Origin: Conchocele bisecta
Taxonomy: Eukaryota > Mollusca > Bivalvia > Lucinida > Thyasiridae
Length of the DNA stretch: 64,000 nt
Direction of reading: 5' to 3'
Assembly (NCBI GenBank): GCA_029237695.1
Contig: CM055265.1
Location: forward strand, 72,517,912 to 72,581,911
Part shown: positions 33,304 through 44,799 of the stretch, in pieces
Layout: each line of letters begins with the position of its first letter
Position numbering within the stretch: position 1 is the first letter of the stretch
Notes under the pieces: generated by a model
Database searches by the model: none
Told to the model about the DNA's origin: nothing
What the model saw: the letters and a program-made list of their open reading frames with translations, nothing else
Program-made: the position numbers and the translations under genes

Positions 33304-33973
33304 AACACTTAGCCATTTTTTGCGTTAAAAAAGTTTGTACAAGTTTCTTCATCATCGTATAACATTCATGTTTCTTGATGGATTGCTTCAAGGTTTGTAC
33401 ACTTGATACATGTAAGCATTTGGAACACACTCATGATGCCATTAACATGACCTTGACCTTTTTTACCTTCACATTTTTTACCTTCACATTTTTGCGGAAA
33501 CACTTGGCCATTTTTTGTGTCAAAAAGTTTGTGCAAATAATTTCCTCATGATGTAACTTTAATATTACTTGACAGATTGCTTCAATATGTGAAACTTGAT
33601 ACATGTGAGCATTTGGAACACACTCATTCCCCCATTAACATGACCTTGACCTTTTTTACCTTCACATTTTTGCGGAAACACTTAGCCATTTTTTGTGTCA
33701 AAAGGTTTTTACAAATTTCTTCCTCATGATGTAACTTTAATATTACTTTAATAATATTTGGACACATGACCTTGACCTTTTTGACCATCACATGATTGGG
33801 GAAACACTTAGCCATTTTTTATGTCTAAACATTTGGTAAACCTTGACCTTTTTCGTGTTTTAAATATACACTTCTCTTGACGGTTTGTGTGATGCTTACT
33901 AGCACATGCCCTAGATCATGTTATGTTCAAATGCCTCGGCAAGCACGACACCGCTACCGTGGCGGAATTCTTG
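33304..33973 (+). mobile_element. Pearl-like element, 5'-truncated
   Basis: Four tandem units of about 130-190 bp (cattttttgcgttaaaaa, gacagattgcttcaa, gaacacactcat, catgaccttgacctttttt), then the 3' end cctcggcaagcacgacaccg with a hairpin (ccgc..gcgg) and aattcttg followed by T. Same family as 55943-58032. Confidence 0.65.
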
Positions 33974-34435
33974 TTTAAATTACCCCACCCATCTATTTTT
34001 GGGTGTGATATTCGTGAATGACCTCCCGTGAGAGACATTGATGAAAATATCAGGCACATGAGATGGATAGGAACTGTTCTGTGAATACGCATGCTCGATC
34101 GCAATCTAAAAATGGTTTCGAAATGGGGCCATAACCACCTCAATTTTTCTGTGTCCAAAATTTGCTTTCTTGATGTCAGCCGGACCCGCTTTGTGGCCAA
34201 CACCATTTGCAATGATGCTAGAGGAAGGTGAGCTAGCCGACATTTTTTCTGAAATTGGGAAATAACTTTACAAATACACATCATCCAGCCCCACAAACCT
34301 ATTATTTTTTTTGCACACAATCGTGCAACTAGTAGTACTAGTGGAGAAATATATAGAATAGCATCCACCCCATTTTTTATCATAGCTGTCAACTGTCCCG
34401 TAAGACCTAATAATGTTGGTGCCATGTATTTATAG
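33974..34435. other. Unassigned sequence before an EGF exon
   Basis: Minus-strand frames are open for up to about 170 codons, but none shows a recognised domain and composition is not clearly coding. The last 40 bases return to the EGF intron pattern. Confidence 0.4.
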
Positions 34436-34555
34436 ACATTGATGAGTGTATGGAGAGTCTAGCTCGCTGTCAGAATGGGGCCAGCTGTGACAATCTGAAT
34501 GGTGGCTACACCTGTGACTGTCTCAATGAGTGGACGGGCAAGGATTGTGACACAG
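34436..34555 (+). CDS. EGF exon, cluster 4 (diverged)
   Basis: Intact 120-bp phase 1-1 exon with acceptor tttatag and donor gtaggt. Diverged residues (Ser-Leu-Ala, Cys-Gln-Asn, Asn-Leu-Asn-Gly-Gly-Tyr, Asn-Glu-Trp-Thr) with cysteine spacing 6-5-8-1-8. It keeps the C2-xxxx-S-C3 and C3-x-N sites. It stands alone, about 700 bp from the next exon. Confidence 0.85.
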
Positions 34556-35264
34556 GTAGGTATCTGTGGGCTTATCAATTAGTAGTGATTATCGGTATGG
34601 CATGGGTAAAAATATCCACTTTTTGTACTTGCCCGACCCGGCGAGTGCAATTATAATATACCACAGACAAAAAAACAACTTGTCCAACATTTTAGGAAAA
34701 TGTAACAAGTATTAATACCTTGTCCAAAGAGGTTGAGCAATTCATTTTGAATTAAAACACAGTGCGCATCATAATTTAGAAGACGAATCTCTGTATCAAT
34801 TGTCCAGATGCTTTGTAACGTTATTAAGTGTTTCCAACACGGTACACTTACAGCAACATACCCTGCATAAATTGATTTGGTGATAATTTCCTAACTTAAA
34901 AACATGGGGCAGAACGAGACCGTAGTCTGTTTTAAGAGCAAGGAACACGAGCAATTGTCTAGTACAGGGATGCTGCAATTGATCAATATCCCAGTTTGTA
35001 ATGTAAACATTAAAATATCATTTCCGGTTTTGAAATTGCGGAAAGTGTTTGGAAAACCCATAAAAAAATGGAACTAAAGATGCAAATATTGTCGGTTTCA
35101 AGTAAATTTTCTTAATTTTCGGAAAATACAGAATGGCCTTTGACAAGACAATCCTCTCGCCAACATGAAAATTGACTGGTAAATGCGAGCGTTGAGAGTG
35201 AATTTTTTAGCCCTGATTATGGTGAGCTATATCATATAGTGAGGTTGGTGTCATATATTTGCAG
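34556..35264. other. Intron, no gene seen
   Basis: AT-rich. Only its last 45 bases resemble the array intron. Confidence 0.45.
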
Positions 35265-35384
35265 ACATTGATGAGTGTATAGAGAGTCCAGCTCGCTGTA
35301 AAAATGGAGCCAGCTGTGACAACCAGATTGGTAACTACTCCTGTGACTGTCTCGATGGATGGACGGGCAAGGATTGTGAAAAAG
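35265..35384 (+). CDS. EGF exon (intact), cluster 4
   Basis: 120 bp, phase 1-1, acceptor ttgcag, donor gtaggt. Variants Asn-Gln-Ile-Gly-Asn-Tyr and a terminal Glu-Lys-Gly. 91-bp intron downstream. Confidence 0.86.
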
Positions 35385-35475
35385 GTAGGTATATGTGGGT
35401 TTATAAATTGGTATTAATTATCATTATGGTGAGCTATATATATGATACAATGATGTTTGTGTCATGTATTTACAG

Positions 35476-35595
35476 ATATTGATGAGTGTATGGAGAGTCC
35501 AGCTCGCTGTAAGAATGGAGCCAGCTGTGACAACCAGATGGGTGACTACTCCTGTGCTTGTCTCGATGGATGGATGGGCAAGGATTGTGACACAG
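35476..35595 (+). CDS. EGF exon (intact), cluster 4
   Basis: 120 bp, phase 1-1, donor gtaggt. Cys-Ala-Cys between the fourth and fifth cysteines instead of Cys-Asp-Cys. Confidence 0.86.
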
Positions 35596-35686
35596 GTAGG
35601 TATCTGTGGGTTTGTCAATTAGTGTTGACTATCATTATGGTGAGCTATATATATGATATAGTGATGTTGGTATCATGTATTTACAG

Positions 35687-35806
35687 ACATTGACGAGTGT
35701 ATAGAGAGTCCAGCTCGCTGTAAGAATGGGGCCAGCTGTGACAACGAGATTGGTGACTACTCCTGTGACTGTCTTGATCGATGGACGGGCAAGGATTGTG
35801 ACACAG
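35687..35806 (+). CDS. EGF exon (intact), last visible repeat
   Basis: 120 bp, phase 1-1, donor gtaggt. Asp-Arg-Trp-Thr variant. The exon ends in phase 1, compatible with the SEA-like exon at 55599, about 20 kb downstream across repeat-filled intron. Confidence 0.86.
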
Positions 35807-35866
35807 GTAGGTATCTGGGTTGATCAATTAGTGTTGACTTGTAGACTTTCTCTAACATACTACCTC

Positions 35867-37040
35867 TCAAGCCTTATGGCATACCCCCGGCGGCGTCTCA
35901 TCGGCGTCTCGTCGGCGTCCACAAACTTAACGTTCGGGTAAATGTCTTATAACTTCTTTTTCCTTTCATGGAACATCTTGTTATTTCATACATGCATTCC
36001 TCAGATGACCCTCTATCATGCTGTAGCAAATCCACAACCCACCACCCAACCCTTACCCCAAGGTCAAGGTCACAAACTTAGCATGTTCATAAACTTTACG
36101 TTGGGGTAAATGTTGTGTACGGTAACTTCTGTTTCTTTCGCGGGGACGCTTTGATATTTCATACATGCATTCATCTGATGATCCTCTATTATACTACAGC
36201 AAATCCATGACCCCCCACCCCCCCCCCCCCCACCCCTTTCTCCAAGATCAACATCATAAACTTAACGTTGGAGTAAAAGTATTTTTATAACTTCTGTTTC
36301 TTTTCAAGGAATGCCTTGATATTTCATACATGCATTCATCTGATGATCCTCTATTGTGCTACAGTAAATCCATGACCCACCTCCCACCCCTTTCCCCAAG
36401 ATCAACATCATAAAATTAACGTTGGAGTAAATGTCTTTTTATAACTTCTGTTTCTTTACAAGGAACGCCTTGATATTTCATACATGCATTCATCTGATGA
36501 TCCTCTATTGTGCTACAGCAAATCCATGACCCACCTCCCATCCCTTTCCCCAAGATCAACATCATAAACTTAACGTTGGAGTAAATGTCTTTTTATAACT
36601 TCTGTTTCTTTACAAGGAACGCCTTGATATTTCATACATGCATTCATCTGATGATCCTCTATTGTGCTACAGTAAATCCATGACTCACCCCCCACCCCTT
36701 TCCCCAAGGTAAGATCACAAACTTAGCACATTCATACATGCATTCCTCGTGTGAATAGCTATCATGCTGTAGAAAACTTACGTAGTGCGTTCATAAACTT
36801 AACGTTGGGTTAAATTTTGTTTTACTTCTGTTTTCAGGGAGCACATTGATATTTCATACATGCATTCATCTTAATATGCTATATCATGCTATAGCAAATC
36901 CACGACCCACCTTCCACCACTGACCTCAATGTCAAGGTTCACCGCACACCCCTTAACCCAAGGTCAAGTTATATAATATTCATTTTTTATACAAATGTGC
37001 CAAGTTTGAGTGAAGGCTGCCAACAGGCGAGCTTCGTTAT
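35867..37040 (+). mobile_element. Pearl-like element, ends worn
   Basis: Starts inside the 5' region (gccttatggcatacccccgg) and ends in aacaggcgagcttcgtt without the terminal hairpin. Tandem units match 19576-22274 unit for unit, but without its two inner insertions, which makes this the reference empty-site copy. Confidence 0.65.
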
Positions 37041-37108
37041 CATATCATCTACCTTTATTACAAGTAACTAATCATGCAAAATATCGTTTGTTTATATCTT
37101 TTTCTCAC

Positions 37109-37270
37109 TATAGGAATGAATGGCCTTTTTGTGGAATTTATCGGGGTATAAACTTGGAAAAGTCGCGGGAATACTGGACGAAGGCCGGAAGGCCTCGTCC
37201 AGTATTCCCGCGACTTTTCCAAGTTTATATCCCCGATAAATTCAACAATAATGCCATTCATTCCTTATAA
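37109..37270. mobile_element. Palindromic MITE, copy 1
   Basis: An almost perfect palindrome about 160 bp long. The arms contain ggaatgaatggcctttttgt, atttatcggggtataaactt and gtcgcgggaatactggacga and meet at ggccggaaggcc. Two other full copies (41767-41916, 62611-62774) and one half copy (61409-61484) are in the window. Confidence 0.85.
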
Positions 37271-37447
37271 TTCCAGCATTTGAAATAAATTCATCAAGAA
37301 AATGTGTTTATTTTTCGTTTTCTTAAGAATTATTTTTTAACTGCGCCTCACGGTTACGGAAAGTAGTTCGGCATGGAGTTTACTAGGATATAAATTTTGG
37401 ACTGAGACTTGCAACGGACCAATCAAATGTTCGCGAATTGTGCATGA
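37266..37447. mobile_element. ~190-bp MITE joined to the palindrome
   Basis: Starts tataattccagcatttg and matches 61485-61675 directly and 41570-41769 and 62417-62613 in reverse. Complete copies have inverted ends (ataattccagca / tgctggaattat). The far end is lost here. Confidence 0.6.
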
Positions 37448-38223
37448 CATAAACTTTCCTTTAAAACAAAATTGCTGGATACAAACAGTGTTTAGCCATA
37501 GTGACCACCCACTGTGCAATGCTATAAAAAAGGCCATTAATAGATAACGCCTGATAAAACCACTGGGCAGTGACCAGTGGTCATCTTTATTTCCCCAGAA
37601 CCAATTTGCTGGACTACTTTCTTTTGTTTCCAGATGACCAGCTGGTCAAGTGGTATTTACACACATGTTTACACATAACACAAACTCCATTTAGTGATAA
37701 TCTCTGTATACATGTACATGTACATTTTACCAGGAAGCAGTAATCATACTCCCCAAGATTTACATAGTTCATGGTTCCAAAATTCATGAATTGTCATGCT
37801 TTCAATAAAGTAGATCCAGATGAACTGGCTGATCATAATGAGCCGTCTCATCTTGATCTACACTGTGAAACCAATCAGCATATTTTCGAGAGATAAATAC
37901 CCTTATGTATGAATGAACTTAAATAATTTGAACATTGAAGAGCCATAGTCAGATATTATAAGTACCACATAAAGGTACTTGACCGTCTCCTGTTTGTATG
38001 ACACTTTAGTCTGATGTTGAGCAGTTCATGGGGTAAAAAGCTGATATTTGTATTATTTCTCCACAGATGTATACTTTGTGACCACTATTTGAGACGGTTC
38101 AAAATGTTCACGGATAAACAGGAAAAATAGTTATCAGAGAGTGGCAGCTAAACTTGTCCCACTGCTTTGTCAGTAAACAATACTTTTTGTATTGTATTGC
38201 GCAATACCCAATCTAGTTTAGAT
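37448..38223. other. Unassigned intron sequence
   Basis: Contains one small agatccagatgaactggctg / cagtctcatcttgatct type inverted repeat near 37810-37865, a motif family also seen at 55150, 55910 and 58035. No exon. Confidence 0.4.
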
Positions 38224-38410
38224 TGATTCATTATTGGTGTTGAACGGCCTATCAACATGTAAGGTCATTCAAGGCCGGGTCATTTAAGGCCGGACCAACG
38301 GGTTGGAATATTCTGTATGCAACCTGTACATAATGAGGGGAATTCTCAAAATCAGAGCTCAATACTTACAGAAACTATTCAGCCCTGAAATTCGGATATC
38401 CTGACCTGGT
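38224..38410 (-). mobile_element. SINE with (CAAA)n tail, degraded
   Basis: Reverse complement of the 16308-16582 type: attggtgttgaacggcc, aaggtcattcaaggcc, gaaattcggatatcctgacc. The A-rich tail is worn. Confidence 0.55.
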
Positions 38411-38538
38411 GCATATTGGTGACTCTTCAATATATATTAAATGTATTGATTAAATGTTCCAATTAGTTATAATCCAGAGCTCCAGTTAAGGTGGATATTC
38501 TGACCAACTCTCCCGGGTACTTTTCCCAACAAAAACAT

Positions 38539-38599
38539 GCAAGTTGGGAGTGCTCTAGAATCGTCTCATCGAGACAATTCTAAATCACTCCCGACTTGC
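38539..38599. repeat. Hairpin repeat with gcaagttgggag arms
   Basis: Inverted arms of about 29 bp with a few mismatches, centre gtctc-atc-gagac. Close relative at 54023-54084. Confidence 0.7.
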
Positions 38600-39798
38600 C
38601 ATTTTTAGTGAAGAAATTAAAAAGACATTCTAATATTTTTATCTAAATAAGCACATTATCTGGAGCTCCGATTACATGTACAGTACACACAGCGAGCTCA
38701 TGCAAAAGTTTCACACTTTTTATATACAAAACCTTGACACCATGTGCGACTAGCGTAAACCCCAGATCAGCCTACGCATCAGTCTGATCAGGGGCTGCAT
38801 GTATGATGTTTGTTATTCAGACATCGAAGTAGCATCACTTCCGATCGCAAGTTTTATATGTTTGGCCATTTTTACTTTGTTTCTTCTGTGTTTATCTCGT
38901 CGCGGTCATTTTGAGAATTAACACATGTTCCAAAACCATGGAATATGCATGCAACAGCCGATTCACACATGTGTGGAATGGCAGTGCGGAACATAAAATA
39001 GTCCCGCTTCCCGAGTGTGTTTGCAGTTTAAATATTATCCGAATATACATGTTGATAGAGTGTCTCAACAAATTAATAAAATATACAAAAGAAATGTTGT
39101 TTTCTTTTGTGATAAAAAACACATTGCTTCATATTTAAAAATGGCCACCCTTTATTGCATGTGTGATTGAGTATACTCATACGCGTGTGTTGACTGTGTG
39201 TGGAACTGCTGAAACTGACCCGATGTCGGATGACATAAATACTATACAATTCTCATTTCTGGACGATTTACAAATTAAAAAAAATGGCATTATTTATTTT
39301 TTTCTGAAAAAGACATATGATAGTCGTTTGTTTCTCCGATGAAAATGATGAAGTTTTTGTAAAAACAGACAGAATTTCCACTCTCTAATTGCAGCAGACT
39401 GTTATCAGTTGTGCCTTTGATCTTGATACAATACGCCTGGTAACCTCGGTCAAATCAGCAAGCGTTGCTACAGGGGGTGATGGCAATTCACTATTTTGGA
39501 ACCACACTTCGCTTATGTGAAGTGCGGTTCTGGTTTTAAAGAGGCATTCACGGCATGGTAAACATTTTTGTGCTGGAATTATATTTCCATAACCATAGAG
39601 TGTCAGATTGTCTGTCTAGCACAAATACTGTTAGGCATGCATATAGCCGCCATTCTGACTCAATAACATTAGCGGGTGGTGTACATCACAAGGTATCAGG
39701 TCAAATCGTCCACAAGTCTTAATCGTCCGCCTTTTTTGTAAATATGTCTGATACCTCAAAAAACAATCGGTCAAATTGTCAAATCGTCCACTATCATA
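38600..39798. other. Unassigned intron sequence
   Basis: One short dispersed motif near 38755-38800 (cagatcagcctacgcatc ... gatcagggg). No exon is recognised. Confidence 0.4.
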
Positions 39799-40420
39799 TT
39801 TTTATACAACCGTTTAAAAAGGACGGTACGTATTATGTTTTACAGCGGGGCAGGTGGGCGGCGGACAAAAAAACTGCATTGTTTGTGTACACAACTCCTC
39901 GGAAACCGTTCACGTCTTTTACATATATTGAAAATGTGCACCTTGGTGATTTTATGCAGAAAAAAATATTTTTTAACAAACATATCACCGTTTTAAATTA
40001 GCCATTTTTTCTACATTTCTGTATATAATTCTATATAGGGTGCAGAGTTTGTGCACACAACTCCTGAAATCGTTCATTCAATCGATATGAAACTATACAC
40101 ACGTCTTCTACACATATTGAAGATGTGTGCCTTGCTGTTTTTTACCGAAAAAATATTTTTTAACAAAAATATCACCTTTTTAACTTAGCCATGTTTTCTT
40201 CATTTTTGTATTCAATTATATATCGGGTACAGAGTTTGTGTACACAACTCCTCTGAATCTGTTCATTCAATCGATATGAAACTATACACACGTCTTCTAC
40301 ACATATTGAAGATGTGCGCCTTGCTGTTTTTTACTGAAAAAATATTTTTAACAAAAATATCTCCTTTTTAACTTAGCCATTTTTTCTACATTTTTGTATT
40401 CAAATCTATATAGGATAACA
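39799..40420 (+). mobile_element. Pearl-like tandem element, 3' end missing
   Basis: Starts ttttatacaaccgttt with a small hairpin (accgttt/aaaaaggacggt) and a G-rich stretch, followed by three units of about 180 bp carrying gtacacaactcctc, gaaactatacacacg and cacatattgaagatgtg. Same family as 55990-56820. Confidence 0.55.
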
Positions 40421-40626
40421 GGGCTTCTAAAATTTCAGAATGCCAATCAGTCCAGACGTAACTGTCGGACACTAGTATGTATAGGTCTAGAACGCGTAAA
40501 CGCGAGATTGTAACATGGCCCTAACAGGACACCGTACGATTCACATGTTTTAGGAGCCGATACTCATATTTTATCAAAATATTGTCTTTCTAATATAAAA
40601 CATTCTTATGTTTTGTCAAAATATTT

Positions 40627-41556
40627 ATACCCCCCGCAACGAGTCAGGTTGTCCGTCCGTCCGTCAGTCCGTGCCAACATCGGGGGTTTAGGAGCTTAGG
40701 GGCGGGGTTAGGAACAAAAGATTCCTTTGTATTATTCAGTTAGCTCGTAATTCTATTGAAATTTAGGAGCTATTCCTTTGATCTTTTAAAGAACAAATAG
40801 CTCATAACTCCCAAATGTTTGAACGTCCGTCCGTCCGTCTGTCCGTCACTAAATTTAACATCAGAGAAATATGTTATAACTTATATTTCCTTCATCTAAA
40901 ATGCTTAATATTTCACACATGCATTTCTGTAAGGCTCTACTACCATGCTGTGCCAAATCCACGACCGTCCAGCCCCCGCTGATCCCAAGGTTAAGGTCAA
41001 ATACTTGGTCTCTTTACAAAACTTAACATCGGAGAAATAAGTTATTTCCTTCATTGAAAATTCTTAATATTTCACTCGTGCATTCCTCTAAGGCTATACT
41101 ACCATGCTGTGCCAAATCCATGACCGTCCAAGCCCCGCTGATCCCAAGGTCAAGGTCACATACTTAGTCTCTTTACAAAACTTAACATCAGAGAAATGTG
41201 TTATAACTTCTATTTCTTTCATCGAAAATTCTTAATATTTCATGCATGCATTCCTCTAAGGCTCTACTATCATGCTGTGACAAATCCCCGCTGATCTCAA
41301 GGTGACATACTTAGTCTCTTACGAAACTTAACATCAGAGAAATCGGTTATAACTTCTATTTCCTTGCTCGGATCTGCTTCACATTACACACACACATTGC
41401 TCCAATGGACCTCTACCACCCTGTGACAAATTCACGTTCGTGCCGCCCCCGCTAAGCCCAGAGTCAAGGTCACAAGCCCACACAATTTTTACATATTTAG
41501 GGGTACCTGGGCCCACACGGGGGGTATTTCGTAAGCCTTGCTTACTGACCAATCTA
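40627..41556 (+). mobile_element. Helitron-like element (taccccccgc ends)
   Basis: 5' taccccccgcaacgag; 3' ggggggtatttcgtaagcc with a hairpin (gtaag/cttac) and ctgaccaatcta followed by T. GTCC microsatellites at about 40652 and 40824. Tandem units of about 165 bp have aaaacttaacatc, tgcttaatatttcaca and catgctgtgccaaatcc. Same family as 58117-59621; the final ctag is worn here. Confidence 0.7.
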
Positions 41557-41569
41557 TTTTTTTTTTTGT

Positions 41570-41769
41570 AATAATTCCACCACAAAAATATTTACACAAT
41601 TCCCAAACATTTGATTGGTCCGTAGCAAGTCTCTGTCCAAAATGTATATCCCAGTAAACTCCCATGCCGAACTACTTTCCATAACCGTCAGGCGCAGTTA
41701 AAATAATTCTTAAGAAAACGGAAAATAAACACATTTTCTTGATGAATTTATTTCAAATGCTGGAATTAT
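41570..41769. mobile_element. ~190-bp MITE
   Basis: Ends ataattccac / tgctggaattat. Reverse of the 61485-61675 copy. Directly followed by the palindromic MITE. Confidence 0.6.
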
Positions 41770-41916
41770 AAGGAATGAATGGCCTTTTTGTGGAATTTAT
41801 CGGGGATATAAACTTGGAAAAGTCGCGGGAATACTGGACGAGGCCTTCCAGTATTCACGCGACTTTTCCAAGTTTATACCCCGATAAATTCCACAAAAGG
41901 CCATTCATTCCTATAA
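41767..41916. mobile_element. Palindromic MITE, copy 2
   Basis: Same arms as 37109-37270, with a shortened centre (gacgaggccttccag). Confidence 0.8.
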
Positions 41917-41925
41917 TAAACATGT

Positions 41926-42620
41926 TTTAGCAGCATATAAGAATCATCTACTAATACGATTGTTTGTGTCGTGTTGGGGACACGTTACAATCTCGCCATT
42001 TCTTTTATTACTGCTGGTGAACACGTTTTGGACTTCGCATATCCAATAAGCCCAGTTTTGTCCGATCACGTCGTACATAATATGCGCTTGCAGTTGTAAT
42101 CATTACTGGCTATGATGCGGTGGAGGGTGAGATATCAAAGGTTACAAAATCGTGCTGATCTGACCTTTTATACACGCCGACGCGATGTCAACAGAGACAC
42201 ATATTTATCCATTTACTAAGCTCTGGAATTATCTTTCGCACATAATTATTCCAAAAATTTATGTCGTCGAAAGTTAAAAGTCGAAGGTGCAGAATCCCTG
42301 GAAAAAAAACGTAAGGCAAAAACCGGCGATGCGGTGCAGTAACCAAAGCAAATTTTCCCCAATAAACATGTATTGCGCATAGGTCGATCGCGGAAATGCG
42401 GAAAAAAGTATGATCGCGATATTGCGAAGTGAAAACACACGATTCTATCATTCATATTCAATCTTGCATTTTCGCAAACTCGCCGCGCAACACTAACCTG
42501 AATTTTCTGTCTGTAACGCAGGGTAATTCGCACTGCGTTGCCTGCGTTTTATAATTCTGGTTACAGCAAAATGTTTTTCCAAAAGCGGAATGCAAGATGG
42601 CGAAAACGCGAGACAATTCT
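41926..42620. repeat. Second copy of the 9510-10528 repeat
   Basis: Same order of blocks with many differences and shorter spacing. No coding sequence. Confidence 0.5.
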
Positions 42621-43159
42621 CATGACTTTCGTAGACGATTCGCATGTTTTCGACAGCTCTGGACGATTCATAATGCTGATTGTATTATTTTGGATTGCAG
42701 ATAAGCACTTTTAACATGGCAGACGTACCTTTTGCAAAATGTTTGCAAACTGTAGACCCCGATGAGCCGGCTATTCACCTAGTCCGTATCAGTTATTTGG
42801 GGTGAAAGTTGTAATTTATACTTTCATAATATATGCTGCAATTGTATATTACCTATCATTGCAGGATGATCTCTGTACGCTGTAACTGGACCAACGCCTA
42901 TATCTGAAACTCAACCCGGCCCCACTCCCACCATGCATATGATACATGTGTAACATGCACTAACTACCATAGTACCGGTACTATACGCACATATCACATT
43001 CAAATACATAAAACATGAATAACATATTTGGCTTCTCTTTGAGGGCTAACTGCTATATGTAGCTGAAGTTCATCAGATCAACATGTGCCAGACATGAATT
43101 TTTTCTGAGCCAGAGACAAGATGTGTGCAAATCGACCCGCAGAAAGTTAAGTGAGTCAG
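42621..43159. other. Unassigned sequence
   Basis: No gene is recognised. It may belong to the 3' flank of the retrotransposon that follows. Confidence 0.35.
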
Positions 43160-43440
43160 TGACTAGAATGAGGTGAGCCACCGTAGGACGACTAGAGTGA
43201 GTTGAGTCATGGGCACACGACTCGAGAAAGGTGAGTCGCCGTAGGACGACTGGAGTGAGTTGAGTCATGGGCACACGACTCGAAAGAGGTGAGCCGCCGT
43301 AGGACGACCCGAATGAGTTAGTCATGAGCACATGACTAGAATGAGGTGAGCCGCCGTGTAGCGACTAGAGCGAGGTCAAGGTAAGACCAGAATGGGTTGG
43401 GTCGTGCGTACGACCAGAAATATCTGAGTTGAGTTAACAA
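43160..43440. repeat. ~60-bp tandem repeats next to the retrotransposon
   Basis: Four to five diverged units of about 60 bp with gaggtgagccgccgtaggac and gagtcatgggcacacgac. They lie downstream of the recombinase gene in its reading direction and could be part of the element's 3' repeats or simply a flanking minisatellite. Confidence 0.6.
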
Positions 43441-43802
43441 CTAGAGCATGACTCACGTGCACTAGAATGTGCAGCTTGCAATAGAATGCGAGTCTAGAGC
43501 GAGGTGGGCCGAGTCTACTGACTAGAAATAGGTGAGTCGCTTCTGGCAAGTCGAATGAATGACAGAATGGCGTCTCGAGAAGTCTGGCAAATGCTTGACT
43601 GATGCAGCACCGAAATCTACATATGCAATAATTTATCTGAAAGGGGGCAAAATAGTCCAAAACGAATTGATATTTTCTTTTACAAAATAGCAGTGAGTGC
43701 CCCCAAGAGGATGAATTATGTATAACATTATCCTGCCTTTAACACCCCACTTACCAACAATTACCCAGTACTGCATACCTTATACTGGAGTTATTGGCAC
43801 AT

Positions 43803-44106
43803 TTGTGCTTGAGCGGCTTGTATCGCGCTACGTTCCACCCTGATATATCTGGTGTAGCATGATGAAGACCATCAGCCAAGAGTTTGTATCATATGATCTT
43901 CCACCCTAGCTGCTGCTGCACTGCTAGCAGCACCAATTCTAAATGAATGACCACTATACACTTTCTCGTCTTAACCGAGTCTGCATAGCACTTGTTTCAC
44001 ATAACACAAAAACTTTGTTGTAGTAAAGGGTCTGCCCTCCTCATCGACGAACAGTGGTGAATCGAGCTGGGATGAATCCAAGCCATATCTACGTAGACTC
44101 AAATAT
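43803..44106 (-). pseudogene. Tyrosine recombinase, C-terminal catalytic part
   Basis: Continues the recombinase after a frame change at about 44106. It contains His-Ser-Phe-Arg-Ile-Gly (the HxxR motif) and the terminal Cys-Tyr-Thr-Arg-Tyr-Ile-Arg with the nucleophile tyrosine region. Two stops interrupt it: one at Leu-Gly-stop-Asp-Glu before the HxxR motif, and one in Leu-Gly-stop-Trp, where the family has Arg before Trp (TGA in place of CGA, a single C-to-T change typical of methylated CpG decay). Confidence 0.75.
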
Positions 44107-44799
44107 CTACATCAATGATACTGGACATGACACCCTTGAATTATTCCTGTAAATGGGTATATCCACACCCACCCTGAATGGATCAGTTTTTGAAGTGGGT
44201 AGGGTAAGACAAAACATAGAATGATCCGAGGCGAACAACACATCCTTGCACTTCAAACAAGAATCTGAGTCATTGCTCAATGATTTAACTGTAAACTCCC
44301 CACATCGAAGAAAGCCGAAATACGCCAGTGAACACATACATTGTAGCGTCAAATCCAACATTGGAGCAAAAACTCCTGAATGCAACAAATCACATATCTG
44401 ACTGAGGACGTTGAAGGTGATGGGCATTCTGGTATGTGCAGTATCCCCTTGGCTTCTCTTTATACCACGCAGAATACATTGAAGTCTATCCGTACCAGAA
44501 ATAGGATTATCCATGCCCGCTTGTAGGTAATGAAAACGAATGTCAGCTAAATATAGTTTAATGGTAGCCAGCCGAAGTTGCAAGGACTTGTGGCAAAAAG
44601 TCACAAAATAAATTAGCAAATCCTCGCTTACAGAAGGCAAGTCTGCTTGCCATGTATTCCCACCTGACAATGTAAGAAACTGCATAAAACACTGCATGCC
44701 TCTCTGATAAACAGATCTCGTCGTCGGGGCCACCGACGCCGACCACAAATTTGTTACTTCCCTTTCTAATTCAGCTGGAGCTCGGAAACCGGAACACAC
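44107..44799 (-). pseudogene. Tyrosine recombinase, N-terminal part
   Basis: About 230 residues are open. The core-binding region (Ser-Val-Tyr-Gln-Arg-Gly, Trp-Gln-Ala-Asp) is followed by the start of the catalytic domain with Phe-Leu-Arg-Cys-Gly-Glu-Phe, which carries the first catalytic arginine. It begins in a frame overlapping the end of the RNase H frame; overlap is known in this order, so that junction may be natural. The rest of the domain is in 43803-44106. Confidence 0.8.

Noticed and set aside
33916..34425. 169-codon minus-strand open frame
   Set aside because: No recognised domain, it overlaps the 3' end of a pearl-like element, and another frame is equally open.
37010..37270. Proteins on both strands with the Asn-Leu-Glu-Lys-Ser-Arg-Glu stretch
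   Set aside because: The DNA is a palindrome, so both strands give the same peptide; not a gene.
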